A DNA stretch of 64,000 nucleotides from Pocillopora verrucosa (lineage: Eukaryota > Cnidaria > Anthozoa > Scleractinia > Pocilloporidae), in NCBI RefSeq assembly GCF_036669915.1, contig NC_089313.1, positions 13,901,440-13,965,439 of the forward strand, read 5' to 3'. The position numbers and the translations under genes are program-made. The stretch's first letter is position 1. Each line of letters starts with the position of its first letter. Shown here one piece after another: positions 12,846 through 23,830 of this stretch. The notes beneath the pieces were generated by a model that saw only the letters and a program-made list of their open reading frames with translations, had not been told where the DNA came from and did no database searches.

Positions 12846-13805
12846 TTAAGCCTTTCCATAGTCAACGCAAGGGTGGTTGGCTTGCAAAACCTGCAATTTC
12901 TTGTTTCCTGGGCGGTGTTTTTTCCTGTACAGTATGGCTGCGATAAGCACGACAAGCAAGAACCCAACAATGGCGCTGCCGACAGCAGACATGAGCATAA
13001 TGCTTCTCATTCCCTTTGGTCGAACAGTCTCAGTGATAGTACCAGCTTCCTCTTTGCTCACATCACCGCCCATGTTGGGAAACACGACTTCAACGATGCC
13101 CACGTACCTCTTATTCACGTGTTCTCGAACGAACTCGGCCATCACGTTCTCAAACTGCTGGCATTTTCCATCGCGGGCGCAGCTCAAGAGCTCCAAGCAC
13201 ATTTCATGCAGCGTATCCATCCACTTTGGAATATGGGCTGTGCTGTTGTCATGGAAGGCATCGCTGAAATACCAGAAAAACCCAGTGCGATCTGTGACGC
13301 GTCGAATAGCGGCCATCAGTGTCAAGTACTCGCTCCATCCCAGATCATGAGGACAAAATGCGGTGCTAATGGGTGTAAACGCCTGGCCAGCGTAATTCAA
13401 GGCTGCATCGCACTCTGTGGCCAGCTTAAAAGGTATGTTTTCCGACATGTTACCCTTCTTTCCAAATTGGTGTACTAAGTCATCATCCACCACCATGTGG
13501 TTTGGTGTGAAACCGTCATATATAGTTACGCTTTCGTATGAAGAGGGATAAACGGCTTCAACTCTGCACCAACCAGGCTCACGACCAGCTCCGGAAATTC
13601 CTCGGATGAAGTCTCCATTGGATAGCTGTGATACGCGGATGATTCCTTTGCTTTGTTCCTCCACATGCATATCACCAGATACACACCCATTATTGTTGCA
13701 GCAGTCTCTACAACCGCTGCACCTTCTTTTGTCGTTGTTATCGACATCTACCTGAGCCAGTATCACTGGCACAAGGATGCCGATGATGAGCAGTGACAGT
13801 TTCAT
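12846..13805 (-). CDS. Secreted/membrane-anchored Hint-like protein, copy 1
   Basis: Uninterrupted 319-residue ORF in one exon. Residues 1-17 are a signal peptide (MKLSLLIIGILVPVILA). Residues 18-40 form a short Cys-rich stretch with four cysteines. From Cys41 the sequence resembles the start of a Hedgehog/intein (Hint) domain: C-x-x-G-x-x-x-V, a following SQLSNGD (as in the L-x-x-GD step), then a T-x-x-H block (FTPNHMVV, Thr100 and His103). Residues about 130-260 are a Cys-containing ectodomain I do not recognise. A transmembrane helix spans about 269-292, with a basic cytoplasmic tail. If the Hint chemistry works (inference), it would release or modify only a peptide of about 23 residues. 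The C-terminal Hint motif is not clearly visible, so this may be a derived, inactive fold. It is closely similar to the copy at 18930-19880. The start is set by the signal peptide and by the shared untranslated leader just upstream. Confidence 0.85.
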   Translation of the reverse strand: MKLSLLIIGILVPVILAQVDVDNNDKRRCSGCRDCCNNNGCVSGDMHVEEQSKGIIRVSQLSNGDFIRGISGAGREPGWCRVEAVYPSSYESVTIYDGFTPNHMVVDDDLVHQFGKKGNMSENIPFKLATECDAALNYAGQAFTPISTAFCPHDLGWSEYLTLMAAIRRVTDRTGFFWYFSDAFHDNSTAHIPKWMDTLHEMCLELLSCARDGKCQQFENVMAEFVREHVNKRYVGIVEVVFPNMGGDVSKEEAGTITETVRPKGMRSIMLMSAVGSAIVGFLLVVLIAAILYRKKHRPGNKKLQVLQANHPCVDYGKA

Positions 13806-13870
13806 GATACGAGTTATGCTTCCTGTTTGTAGAGCCTTAGAGAATAAGAAAAAAAAAAGACAAAAGGAAT
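13806..13870 (-). promoter_or_regulatory. Probable 3' splice site before Hint-like copy 1
   Basis: On the minus strand a long pyrimidine tract is followed by an AG and then GCTCTACAAAC about 25-35 bases before the ATG. The same arrangement (tract, AG, CTCTACAAAC, ATG) sits before copy 2 at about 19881-19925. Conservation in both paralogues supports an intron in the 5' UTR. Confidence 0.5.
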
Positions 13871-16150
13871 AATTTACTATTAAAGGACAATAGGATAGAG
13901 GACATGTATATCAAGTAAGTCTGAGGGTATTTCACAAGAGCGTCATGACGACCTTGTTCGCAACGAGTACAAGTGACTCAGCTGAGACAGCATTCATCTA
14001 CGAAAACAGAATCGCTGAGGTTGAAATTTCAACCGCTATTAAAAACTGATCAGCTTTTTGTCGCTATCTCACACTCAAGGCAGGTTTTGGAATACACCCG
14101 ACACTGAAAGTTTTGCATGTTCACTTTGTGAATTCTATGTGCATCAAATATGTACAGTCATTTTTTCTTCGGGAATAATTCATTTAAGTGATCCAGTATC
14201 CTCAGACATTAGGGAGTGTAAGATGATACTATGGCTACGTGTGGTAAAAGGTTACCGAAAAATCACCGATTGGTTTAGAAATCAATCGGGTGACTTTGCT
14301 TAAAATGATTTCATTGCCTTGGCAGTGAAACTGAGAGCTGCAAACATGCAACTGCAACCGCGGTTGTTGATCCTTTACCGCTGAAACGGTCACGTACATG
14401 GGAGATACGTGTTCCAAATCAACGGAAGTTTATTTACCAAAGCGCTGAAAAGGTGGTAATGTAAAACTTAATGTCATCACAACTTATGCAGTCATTGTTT
14501 AAAATGTCATGCAACGTAAGTCTCTGATGGATTTTCCAATGTATTTTGTTGACAAGAGAAACGAAAGAATTTAATATTGAAGAAATGTCGCAAAAGTTCG
14601 ATGTTTCCGCCGGCTTACAAATGTACTTCGTCGTAGAACTCACGTGTAATGCCATTTCTCTGTTAATTAGGGCCTTTTGCTCACGACATCACGAGTTGAA
14701 GGCTGTTATCAAATATTTTTAACCTCCTCAACTTGAATTGGGAAAACGATGCCTGCATCATGCAAGTGAGATGAAACTCGAAGATAAATGGAACTCAAGC
14801 AACTAGCTGCTGAACGAAAATGCCTGAAATCTCTATCAGATTTATTCATTATTTTTTCTTGTTGCGATAGTTTTGTCTTCCAAAATGCATCTTTTTAAAC
14901 AAACCTTTTCGTCTTTCTAAGCAAGTTACGAGACGTCACATCAATTGTTTCTTATGCCAATCCCCTTCTTGAAGAAACATGGTATACTCTCGTCTAATCT
15001 CTGCTTTGCATCACAACAGAACAATCTGTTCTGGATATAGACCGATGAGGAACGGATCCTTTTAATTAGGATACCTGGGAGAGCATGATTAAATCGAATC
15101 TACTGAAATAGCAACAAAAACGTTCTTACATGAAAGCTGACTATTCCCTTTTAAAAGCAAGCACAGTGTCACCCTTTCTACAGCAACAAAGAGATAGAAG
15201 GAGAAAAAGCAATGAAAGAGAGAGAAACCAAATTAAAAAATAGACTGTTCGAGTTTCGAGAAGTTTCAGATTTTTGGACTCAAGACCCCAAACAATAAGG
15301 AATGTTTTCATGTTAACCCTATGACTTCATGTCTAGATTGGCTGCAGTTTGGCTAACGAAAGATCAGCGGAAATGGTGTAAATGCTGTCGTAAAATTTAT
15401 ACACGAAATCATCAAAGAGCAATCTAGGACGAAAAGGTGAGTTATGACGCGTGCAATTATTAAAACAAGAAGCACATTTCCTGCATGGAGCGCAATCCTC
15501 GTTTGAGGACGGGTGTAAAAAACTTTGACTCAATCTAATGACAGGTTTTCGAATGACATACATGTCGAACAGAATGAGTTGCTTGGGTGCAATTAGAATC
15601 AACGCAAGTTTTCTTATCGATATAGTTGCTTCTACACATGTGGTCGAATATTCACGCCACTAAAGCAAATTAATCGCGAACAAGACATAGGCCTCATTCT
15701 TATTCTTAACCTCATTCTTTTCCTATTCAACTTTTCTTGTTCATGATCATATAGTTGAATCTCAAATGTCGATTGAACTGGCTCTTTCGGTGAATTAGAT
15801 TACCTTTGACTACCGATTTCAATCCACTGAATCCACGAGTGTATGTACGTTAATTTTACGGCTCTTTTGTCTTATCTCTTTGGGAACTTTTTGATCGAGT
15901 ATGAGCTTACAAATGAGAACTTGCCTATCGATTGGCCCAAACTCGTGGAGCCGTGCATCAAAACACAACTTTTAACGATAACTATCATTCGCGTCGACTA
16001 ACATAACCACTATGCTTACTGGTTGAATTTCAAAGTTGCACACCGTAAAATAAATTATCATTCAGTCCTTTTATGCATATAATCTGTTGTTAAAAGGAGG
16101 CTAAACAGATTCCATCAAGCGGACTAAAAGTTTCAGTTGTTAATACAGTG
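13871..16150. other. Probable 5' UTR intron and flank of Hint-like copy 1
   Basis: No coding frame is convincing here. The interval lies between the putative acceptor near 13840 and the putative donor at 16157, and would be one intron of about 2.3 kb if the leader model is right. Confidence 0.4.
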
Positions 16151-16157
16151 TACTCAC

Positions 16158-16470
16158 CTCAAACTTTGCCAAAAATGAAATCCGGAGTTATCTTTGTTAT
16201 GATGTCCAACGGTCACGAGGAGCCAATTTATACGCTTCGTTGTTGAGCCCAGCTCCTCTACGTGACCATGTTTTTTGTTTTGTTGTTTGCTGAGCAAGAT
16301 CAGTTTTCTCACGAGAAAGTTTACAAAGCGCTGAAAAGGAAGTTTTGCACCATACATTCCTTCACACTTTGCAATGCAAGAAATCCAACAACTTCCTTGT
16401 TTGGAAATCAGGCAAAGAAGACCGTGATAGTCAACCTCTTAACTTTGTCTTTCCTTCTGTTTAACAGCTG
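16158..16470 (-). other. Putative 5' leader exon of Hint-like copy 1
   Basis: The minus-strand sequence ends in TTTGAG followed by GTGAGTAC, a good splice donor at 16157. The same donor and upstream sequence occur in unit 2 (donor at 21083). Blocks of sequence stay alignable from here to about 16470, more than in the neighbouring intron. The transcription start is not determined. Confidence 0.4.
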
Positions 16471-17759
16471 ACGAAGACTGTACCTCAGGCGTTTACATTT
16501 AATCGATATAGTCTAGAAAAAGCCACAGTGATGGAACCAAAAGCGAGCTGATGGGATGGACTTGAAGAAGAAACCAGTCGGATAAAACGCAAATCCAGTA
16601 TAATACGTGATGTGCTGCCTTTTTTATTGTAATCTGGATATGCTGTTATTGCTAATACGTGTACATCAATCATCCTCTTATGTCTATCCCAGTAAGCTTT
16701 GAGAAGTCACGTTCATAGAGGAAATAAATTTAACAAAGAATACATCGCAGTGTTTCTTACTCACTTGGTTACTGATCGTTTAATTAATGTTTCATTTCGT
16801 TAATGACGAGTTAGCTTACGTCCATGTTCGCCTATGTCTCAGTGCAATTCGCTAACGTCTTATAGGTCGCTTTGCTATCGTATAGCAAAACGTTGAGTGA
16901 TTCCATCTGTAGAATTCAGGATCGACCTCTAATCGACTAAAATGTCGATCACTGGTTGACTACAATTAAATGGACACAGAATACGGAAAAATCAAATTTT
17001 GTGATTCTTCACCCTCGCCGAAAGAAAATGTATTATTCTCCTCAAATAATTATCGTGCGATAGCGAAACAAACAGAAGAGTTATTTAGAACACAAGAGCT
17101 TCATTAAACTTGTTTAAATATTTGAATGTGTAGTCACCATCGATTCCATTTCAGACATATGATCCCAGCTCATTGGTAGTTCGTATGCAGTCAAAATTAT
17201 ATATTCCCCCTTTATAGTCTTTTTGCGACGACTGATCCCCTCAATTGCCCCTGAAAACCATGTGATTTCCGCAAAATCCCTCACCCCTCTCCCTCAAACG
17301 GGGCGAGTTGTCCCTTAAGCACTACGTTTCACAGGCGTTGTTAGACCTATTACGCGTAAAAAGCAGCGGTTGCAAAAGCGAAAAGTGAAGTTTAAATGGA
17401 TATTTCCTCGCTGCGCAGCAAGGTCAAATGATGATAAAGCGGCTCTGACATGAAGCCTATGCATTACTCAAAAGGGGAAAAGCCCTTCCTGTCAATCCTA
17501 TGCCTCTTTCGTTTTTAATACACCGAAATTTGCCTCGTATCCTATGACACGGCCAAGCAAGAATTAGGTAGTAGATTGCAAGTAAAAAGCGATTGGGCTC
17601 GAGTCTGTCATCACGTGGATCAAGGCCTTGTTTCTATTAAACATGTCTTATCACGACCATGATCAGATAGCGTAAGAAAATGAAGGAAAAGTATTCGGAC
17701 AACTGACAATACAATTCTTAGGTCATTTTTCATCGAACAGGTAATCCCATCGATACGTG

Positions 17760-17910
17760 GATCAATCAAAATTCTCGAACGTGATTGGTTATCACCAGAC
17801 TGATTTGAGCGCTCTTAGGACAGTGTACGCGTCATGCTTATAATTGGACAGTGTATTAGGACAGTTAACGCGTCACGCCTGCGTATACGAGGACAGTACG
17901 CGTCATGTGC
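17760..17910. repeat. Short GGACAGT/ACGCGTCA motif cluster
   Basis: Three spaced copies of AGGACAGT followed within a few bases by ACGCGTCA, with GTGATTGGTTATCACC just upstream. Repeated CpG-containing motifs in otherwise AT-rich DNA suggest a mobile-repeat body or a promoter-like block continuous with the palindromic MITE at 18032. There is no counterpart in unit 1. Confidence 0.4.
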
Positions 17911-18031
17911 ACGCGCTGTTGTTGCGCACTTCGCCGAGTTAACTATTGTCTTTTTATGAAAACATTCAACGGATGTTTAGTTTCTCTCCCGAATTTTGTC
18001 ATCACTTTGATTAGTTGGTAAAAGGAATTCT

Positions 18032-18115
18032 GTCTGAATCATGCTCGTGATTAACAAATGGAACTCCCGCTTCGCACTCGTCCGATTTTTTTTAATCACT
18101 CGTATGATTACAGAC
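18032..18115. mobile_element. Palindromic MITE, TCTGTAATCAT family, copy A
   Basis: The ends are GTCTGAATCATGCTCGTGAT and the inverse ATCACTCGTATGATTACAGAC, about 23 bp each with few mismatches. The centre holds another small inverted pair (CGGAC/GTCCG type). A second copy lies at 37691-37773, and similarity continues about 35 bases past the right end in both (CCACTCGGTCCTATTAC type). Confidence 0.65.
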
Positions 18116-18929
18116 CGAACTGGACTCCACTCGGTCCTATTACTATTAATAATCAAGATTGAACAAAAGGTCAAAGTGTTTATGCATACAGCTTCTTTCT
18201 GGGCGAAAAAATTTCAAGGTACTCACGAGATAGCCATGCAATGGAAGTGACCGCTATTTCAGGTAGAACTAAAAGACACTTGTCAGCCTTTCCCCCGAAC
18301 ATAAAATTCCCATCCCTGCATTTGTCTCATTTCCTCTCCTTTTCATATCTACTCGCCCAAAGAAGTTCAGAGCTATGGGATGAAAAGCAGTTTATTTTTT
18401 TACGATTGCAATGAACGAAGTATTCAAACTAGCCTCACATATTTGGTCAATTAGGATAATTGTGTGAACTTACAGTTTAAAAAATTCCTAAAATCTAACA
18501 TACCGAAATAGAAATTACGATCATATCGAGTTAAACCTAGAATATCGAGTAAATAGAATGCATATTGAAAGCGATTTGAAAATAGCATTAAAAATCTGAA
18601 AGCATTTTCGTCAAGTATCCTTCCCGAAAAAGTGCGAGATTTTGTATAACTAATATGTACATAACAAGACTTCAATCGGCTTGTGTTAAGATACTTATGA
18701 GAAAATCATTCATGATTTTACCTAGACTCGCCTACCCTAGTGACAGAGTATTAAGGGACACTATAAAAAAATCGCCTGCCAATGAGGGGTGGTCATTGGA
18801 AGACTACAGAGCCTTTTGGGGGGGGGGGGGAATCAAGTAAATTTGTTGTAACAAAACCACTCCTATGACGTTGTATGTCGCTGTCACACTAGTCACACAT
18901 CATGGATCGCAAAAATCCACTTTACTAGT

Positions 18930-19880
18930 CTAGGCCTTTTCATTGACACTTTTGATTTGGGGGTGGCTGACTTGCAGAATCCGCATTTTCCTGTTTCCTC
19001 GGTGGTGTTTTTTCCTGTACAGTATGGCTGCAACAAGCACAACAAGCAAGAACCCACCTATGGCGCTGCCGATAGCAGAAATGAGCATAATGCTTTTCAT
19101 TGTCTTAGGTCGAACAGTCTCAGTGATAGTACCAGCTTCTTCTTTCCTCACATCACCGCCCATGTTGGGAAACACGACTTCAACGATGCCCACGTACCTC
19201 TTATTCACGTGTTCTCGAACGAACTCGGCCATCACATTCTCAAACTGCTGGCATTTTCCATCGCGGGCACAGCTCAAGAGCTCCAGGCACATTTCATGCA
19301 ACATGTCCGTCCAAAATGGTACATGAGCTGTGTCGTTATCATGGAAGGCATCGCTGAAATACCAGAAAAACCCAGTGCGATCTGTAACGCGTCGAATAGC
19401 AGCCATCAGGGTCAGGTACTCGCTCCATCCCAGATCATGAGGACAAAATGTGGTGCTGATGGGTGTAAACGCCTGACCAGCGGCGTTCAGGGTGGCATCG
19501 CACTCTGTGGCCAGTTTAAATGGTATGTTTTGTGTCACGTTGCCCTTCTTTCCGAATTGGTGTACAAAGTCATCATCAACCACCATGTGGCCCGCTGTGA
19601 AACCTTCATATGTAGTTACCGTTACGTTTGAAGAGGGATAAACGGCTTCAACTCTGCACCAACCAGGCTTACGATCGGCTCCGGAAATTCCTCGGATGAA
19701 GTCTCCATTGGATAGTTGTGATACGCGGATGATTCCTTTGCTTTGCTCTTCCACATGCATATCACCAGATACACAGTTATATACATTGCAGCAGTCCTTA
19801 CAGTTTTTGCACTCTCTGTGAGCCAATTTCGCTGGCACAAGGATTCCGATGATCAGCAATGATAATTTTATAGTAGTCAT
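18930..19880 (-). CDS. Secreted/membrane-anchored Hint-like protein, copy 2
   Basis: A 316-residue protein. I place the start at 19880 (MTTIKLSLLIIGILVPAKLA), not at an upstream in-frame start, because the signal peptide begins there and because upstream sequence matches the spliced leader of copy 1. Layout as in copy 1: signal peptide 1-20, Cys-rich stretch to residue 35, Cys36 opening the Hint-like region, conserved GD at residues 59-60, T-x-x-H at Thr95/His98, ectodomain, transmembrane helix near residues 265-290, basic tail ending NEKA. The Hint-like core and ectodomain are almost unchanged between copies, whereas the mature N-terminal peptide and cytoplasmic tail differ most. This suggests the released or exposed N-terminal peptide has diverged. 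Function is inferred from motif resemblance only. Confidence 0.85.
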   Translation of the reverse strand: MTTIKLSLLIIGILVPAKLAHRECKNCKDCCNVYNCVSGDMHVEEQSKGIIRVSQLSNGDFIRGISGADRKPGWCRVEAVYPSSNVTVTTYEGFTAGHMVVDDDFVHQFGKKGNVTQNIPFKLATECDATLNAAGQAFTPISTTFCPHDLGWSEYLTLMAAIRRVTDRTGFFWYFSDAFHDNDTAHVPFWTDMLHEMCLELLSCARDGKCQQFENVMAEFVREHVNKRYVGIVEVVFPNMGGDVRKEEAGTITETVRPKTMKSIMLISAIGSAIGGFLLVVLVAAILYRKKHHRGNRKMRILQVSHPQIKSVNEKA

Positions 19881-21083
19881 GCTACTAGTTTGTAGAGCTT
19901 TAGGAAAAAAAAGAGAAAAGAGACAAAGGTAGTGATTAGAGAATAATAACCTAAAGGACATATGCATAAAGAAATCTGAAGGTGTTTTGCATGTGAACTT
20001 AGGATAAGGCCTTGCGTGCAAAGAGTCCAGGTGTAGTTTTTCTTTCTTTTTTCAAAGAACAGGGAGTGGAACCCGACCAAAATGTTATCACCTGCCCTTT
20101 AAAAACTAGTTAAGAAAGCCTAGGTCAACAACTGAATTATCTTTTTCTTTCATGTTTGTGCAGCTAGAAAACATTTAAACGCCGTGATGTATTGCGGAGA
20201 TGTCGTGAATGTTTACACTTCGAAATGGCTAAAAAATCAACAGGCCTATGAAAAAAAAAATTATCAAGTAAATGTTTCCAGTCAAGAGTTTGGAATTAGA
20301 ACGTTCGACTGAGTTCGACTTAAATACACTTTTTTGGTGACTTCAATTATCAGTTGATTATAAAATTCGACTTGACTGAATGGAATGGTGTCCATGTAGT
20401 GTTATTTTACAGCTCTTATGTCTAATTTTTTAAGGAACTCTTCAAGCTTTCTCGACCTCTCTCGCTCTCCATAGTAACGTGATTTGGCGCAGTCAACGTG
20501 TTTTTCAATCATGTTAGCAAGCTTCCTTTCTGTTGTTAGCATTTTCGACCTTTAAAGATATGCGAGACAATTTGAGAATGTACAATGATGAAAATTATGA
20601 CAATTGTCAAATTTCTATGAAATATATATATAATTGTGCGGTTGTGTCAAACAACTCATGGACGCATTCTACTGACGTTTAATTAACATGTCAACCTTGG
20701 TATTTTAATAAACTCAATCCTGGGTAGCAGAGATCGAGTACGAGCATGAGAATGAGAACTTTCGTACCGAATGTTCCATTACGAAACCGGCGACTCTTGT
20801 TTGAATTGTGTGGGATGTAGCGTGACTGAAAGCCTTTGGTTCGAACTCGCGGAGCCCCACATCAAAACACAACTTTGAACAATAACTATCATTCGTGTCG
20901 ACTACTGAACGTAACCACTTTGTTTCCTAGTAGAATTTCACTCTCGCAGAGCGTAAAATGTATTGTCATTCAAGCTGGTCGATTTATCCATAGACCCTGT
21001 GATTCAAAAAAGGGTCAGCAGATTCTGTCAAGTGGACTAAACGTTTCAGTTCATAATACCGCAAATAAAACCACTGTACTCAC

Positions 21084-21660
21084 CTCAAACTTTGCTCAAA
21101 AATAAAAGAAATCCAGATTTATCTTTGTTCTGAGGTCCAACAACACCAGGAAGCCAATTTATACGCTTTGTTGTTGACCCTTGCTCCTTTGCGTGCCTAT
21201 GTTTTTAATTTCCTTGTTTGTCAAGCAAAATAAATTCAGTCAGCGAACAAAAGAATGCGCGACGCTGAACTGAGAGAGCGGTAGTCTTTGCCGCGACGAG
21301 AAGAAGACATACTGACCACTGATCCTTTAAGTGAAAAAGTCAATGCATTATTTTACATTTCTTAAATCAAGCGATTAAAATGTTCAACTAATTAACGTCT
21401 CAACCGAAAAATAAATCGAGCTTTAATGCAATTCCTTTAAACGGCGGACGTGAGGAGGTGTACAGGCTGATAAACAGCGGAAGTTTAAAAAAGGGCTGAA
21501 AAGGAAGTTTTGCACACATGTGATCTCCTTAGCTCCATAAATTCCTCCACGCTTTATGATGCGGAAATCTAACAGCTTCCTTAGATTCTGGCAAAAGAAG
21601 ACCGTGATAGTCAACCTCTCAACTTTGTCTTTCTTTCGGTTAAAAGTTGAGGAAAGCTTT
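21084..21660 (-). other. Putative 5' leader exon of Hint-like copy 2
   Basis: Counterpart of 16158-16470. The minus-strand donor CTTTGAG/GTGAGTAC is conserved at 21083. It shares blocks such as the RC of GAAGACCGTGATAGTCAACC with unit 1. The intron to the coding exon would be about 1.15 kb, roughly half that of copy 1. Confidence 0.4.
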
Positions 21661-21900
21661 GCCATAGTTGTTTACATGTAATCGATGTAGTCTAGAAAAA
21701 AACACGATGATTAACCAAAAGCATGTCTTTGGATAGCAAGATAGGCTTGAAGAGAAACCTGAAGGACAAATAGAGAAACTTGTGTAATAACTGATGCGTC
21801 AACGGATGCTGCTATTTATAACCCGTTTCCTTTTAATCATCCTCATTGGACAATCTCAGCAAGCGTTTTAGGAATCACGTTCATAGAGGGTGTAAATTTA

Positions 21901-23434
21901 CGGTGAAAAAACAAGGCTGTGCGGAATTTGAAGAAATCGTGTACATAAGTATATTTCCTTTCTACGTTATATACTGTGTATCGTTTGTTAGAGAACAGTA
22001 AAGATCGATCTAGTGTCTGGGGCACTTATTTTCTTTGGTTAGTGAAGGAAGGGTGCTTATTCGAAACAGGCGCTTTTTAGGGACAGGGTGCTTATTCTTT
22101 ATTTGAGAATCTGCAAAATGTTTGAAAGAAAACCGGAAAACGGACTTGACGACCCAGGTTCCTACCTGACTAGAACATAAAGTCAAGCAATCCCCGCAAA
22201 ATTTTAAGAAGAGGTCATTCATAATACGAAGACTAATACGAAGGCCACAGTTTTTGTGATGAAGCTTTAAACCCCTTTACGTCACGTCCTTCCTTTAATG
22301 ATGACTCCAAATTTCCTACCCTTCCCCCCCATCAGCAGCTCATTATGACTGACACGAATTTCAAAACTAATAGATATTTGAAACTGAGGTCGAGGTCGAC
22401 ACTAAGACAAAGTACGATCTTATTGGGCATATAGTTCAACAAGATCTGTTGGATAGTGTTGGTTCTGTAGCCTATAAATTCTAACCCTTTACACCCTAAA
22501 ATTAGCATGAATATTCTCCATAGTGTTCTCTAAACATTTCCTAAGATGCCGACATGGAGAATTTGCCTAACGATCAAGATCTTCTTTAGTGGGTGATCAG
22601 CTCCTTTATTCTTCTGACCTTAGATGCCAGTCACTCTTAGGGTTCAAGAGTTAAAGAAGTACATAACTACCGATTGAAATAGAAGTCTTCCACAGTGAAG
22701 GAGGAGCCCTCAAAAGGTGTGTGGGTGAGGGAGTTCCGCCGTGTCCTTAAACCTTTGCATTGTTTCAGATAAATAATCATAAACTCCCTTCATCGGTTCA
22801 CCTCGCTGCCCCGTCCAGGACTAGGGTGAGGGCAAAAATGAAAATTAACCTGCTGTGTCGACCTCATCCTGCAACTTATGAAATATTTGGACAGATTATT
22901 CAGCGATTAGATCTCAAATAATTGTCAGTATCATGCATGTTGAACACGCATCGTCAACGTTCAAACCCTATTTAAGGTCTTTGGTCCAGAAGACATCCAC
23001 TTCAAGAGGCAATTCGTGAAATCACATTTCCTGTTTAAAACTTAAATGGCCGAAATGTTTTGAATGACCATATTTTTATTGGTTAATTGAAAGCAGATGT
23101 GGTACTTGTAAACTGCATCTCAGTTCAAGTTGCTCAGTTTGATAAGATTGTTCAAGTATCGTAAGTTAAAATAAAATGACCACAAAATTGATTTCGGAGG
23201 CAATTAATTGTTCCGGCCTGTGGTAAACTGCAAGTCGCAGAGCCCACACTCCATAGGGGAGTATTAAAAATACTTCATGTCTCAATTGCACCGCATCAAG
23301 CTCTATGTTGTCAGCCACCTAAATTTTGCAATTTCCATCTGGAGATTGCCATATCTTTGAACATGTTATGAACACATCTGAGAGTTAAGGCTTTACGCTA
23401 AACCACCAAAATGCCGTGCATCTCTATATATATA

Positions 23435-23468
<34 letters not shown>

Positions 23469-23502
23469 ACACCGTTTCCGGCCATCACAATGGCTTTGCT
23501 AT
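21901..23502. other. Intergenic, mostly featureless
   Basis: No coding frame is supported. Contains the AACCCTTTAC-type MITE relative listed at 22483. Confidence 0.5.
22483..22656. mobile_element. AACCCTTTAAC-family MITE copy
   Basis: Starts AACCCTTTACACCC and contains GACATGGAGAATTTGCCTAACGATC-type internal sequence shared with the copy at 26039. The right end is degenerate (AGGGTTCAAGAGTTAAAG). Confidence 0.5.
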
Positions 23503-23830
23503 GATCTTGAACAAGGAATTCCTAATAAGCGCGAGTCATCAGCTCGCGTTGATTACATCCCTGCCCGTTTTGCTGCCAGACGATTGTCTATTGTGCAAAT
23601 TATGTATCGGTTAGAATGTCTTCAGCAGTTCAGACAAGGCAACAATTGATCTTAAACGAGGAATTCCCAGTAAGCGCGAGGAATTCCCAGTCATCAGCTC
23701 GCGTTGATCACATCCCCTGCCCGTTTTGCTGCAAGACGATTCTCGATTGTGCAAATTTTGTAATCGGTTAGATGTCTTCAGCACGTCATACAAGAGAGCA
23801 ACTGATCTTGAACGAGGAATTCCGAGGGAC
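23503..23830. repeat. Tandem duplication, about 150-bp unit
   Basis: GATCTT(G/A)AAC(A/G)AGGAATTCC recurs at 23503, 23648 and 23804. Between these the text TCATCAGCTCGCGTTGAT...CCCGTTTTGCTGC...GATTGTGCAAATT is repeated twice, with an extra short direct repeat (GCGAGGAATTCCCAGT) in the second. Open frames here are by-products of the repeat. Confidence 0.75.

Larger units (their letters stand above)
11308..16735. repeat. Segmental duplication, unit 1
   Basis: About 5.4 kb that aligns in order with 17326-21900. Shared anchors include GTTTCACAGGC at the left edge, CACGGCCAAGC near 11526/17552, GAACGAAGTATT-like sequence near 12260/18410, the Hint-type gene, a conserved leader around 16150-16470/21080-21660, and TCACGTTCATAGAGG near 16707/21876. 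Divergence is far higher outside the gene than inside it, so the duplication is not recent or the coding region is under constraint or conversion. Confidence 0.8.
17326..21900. repeat. Segmental duplication, unit 2
   Basis: About 4.6 kb colinear with 11308-16735. It lacks the 207-bp MITE of unit 1 and carries its own insert-like differences, including the palindromic MITE at 18032 and a G-rich tract near 18820. Confidence 0.8.

Noticed and set aside
12873..13478. Long plus-strand frames of 157 and 201 codons
   Set aside because: They mirror the minus-strand Hint-like gene. The same shadows (18943-19631) appear over copy 2.
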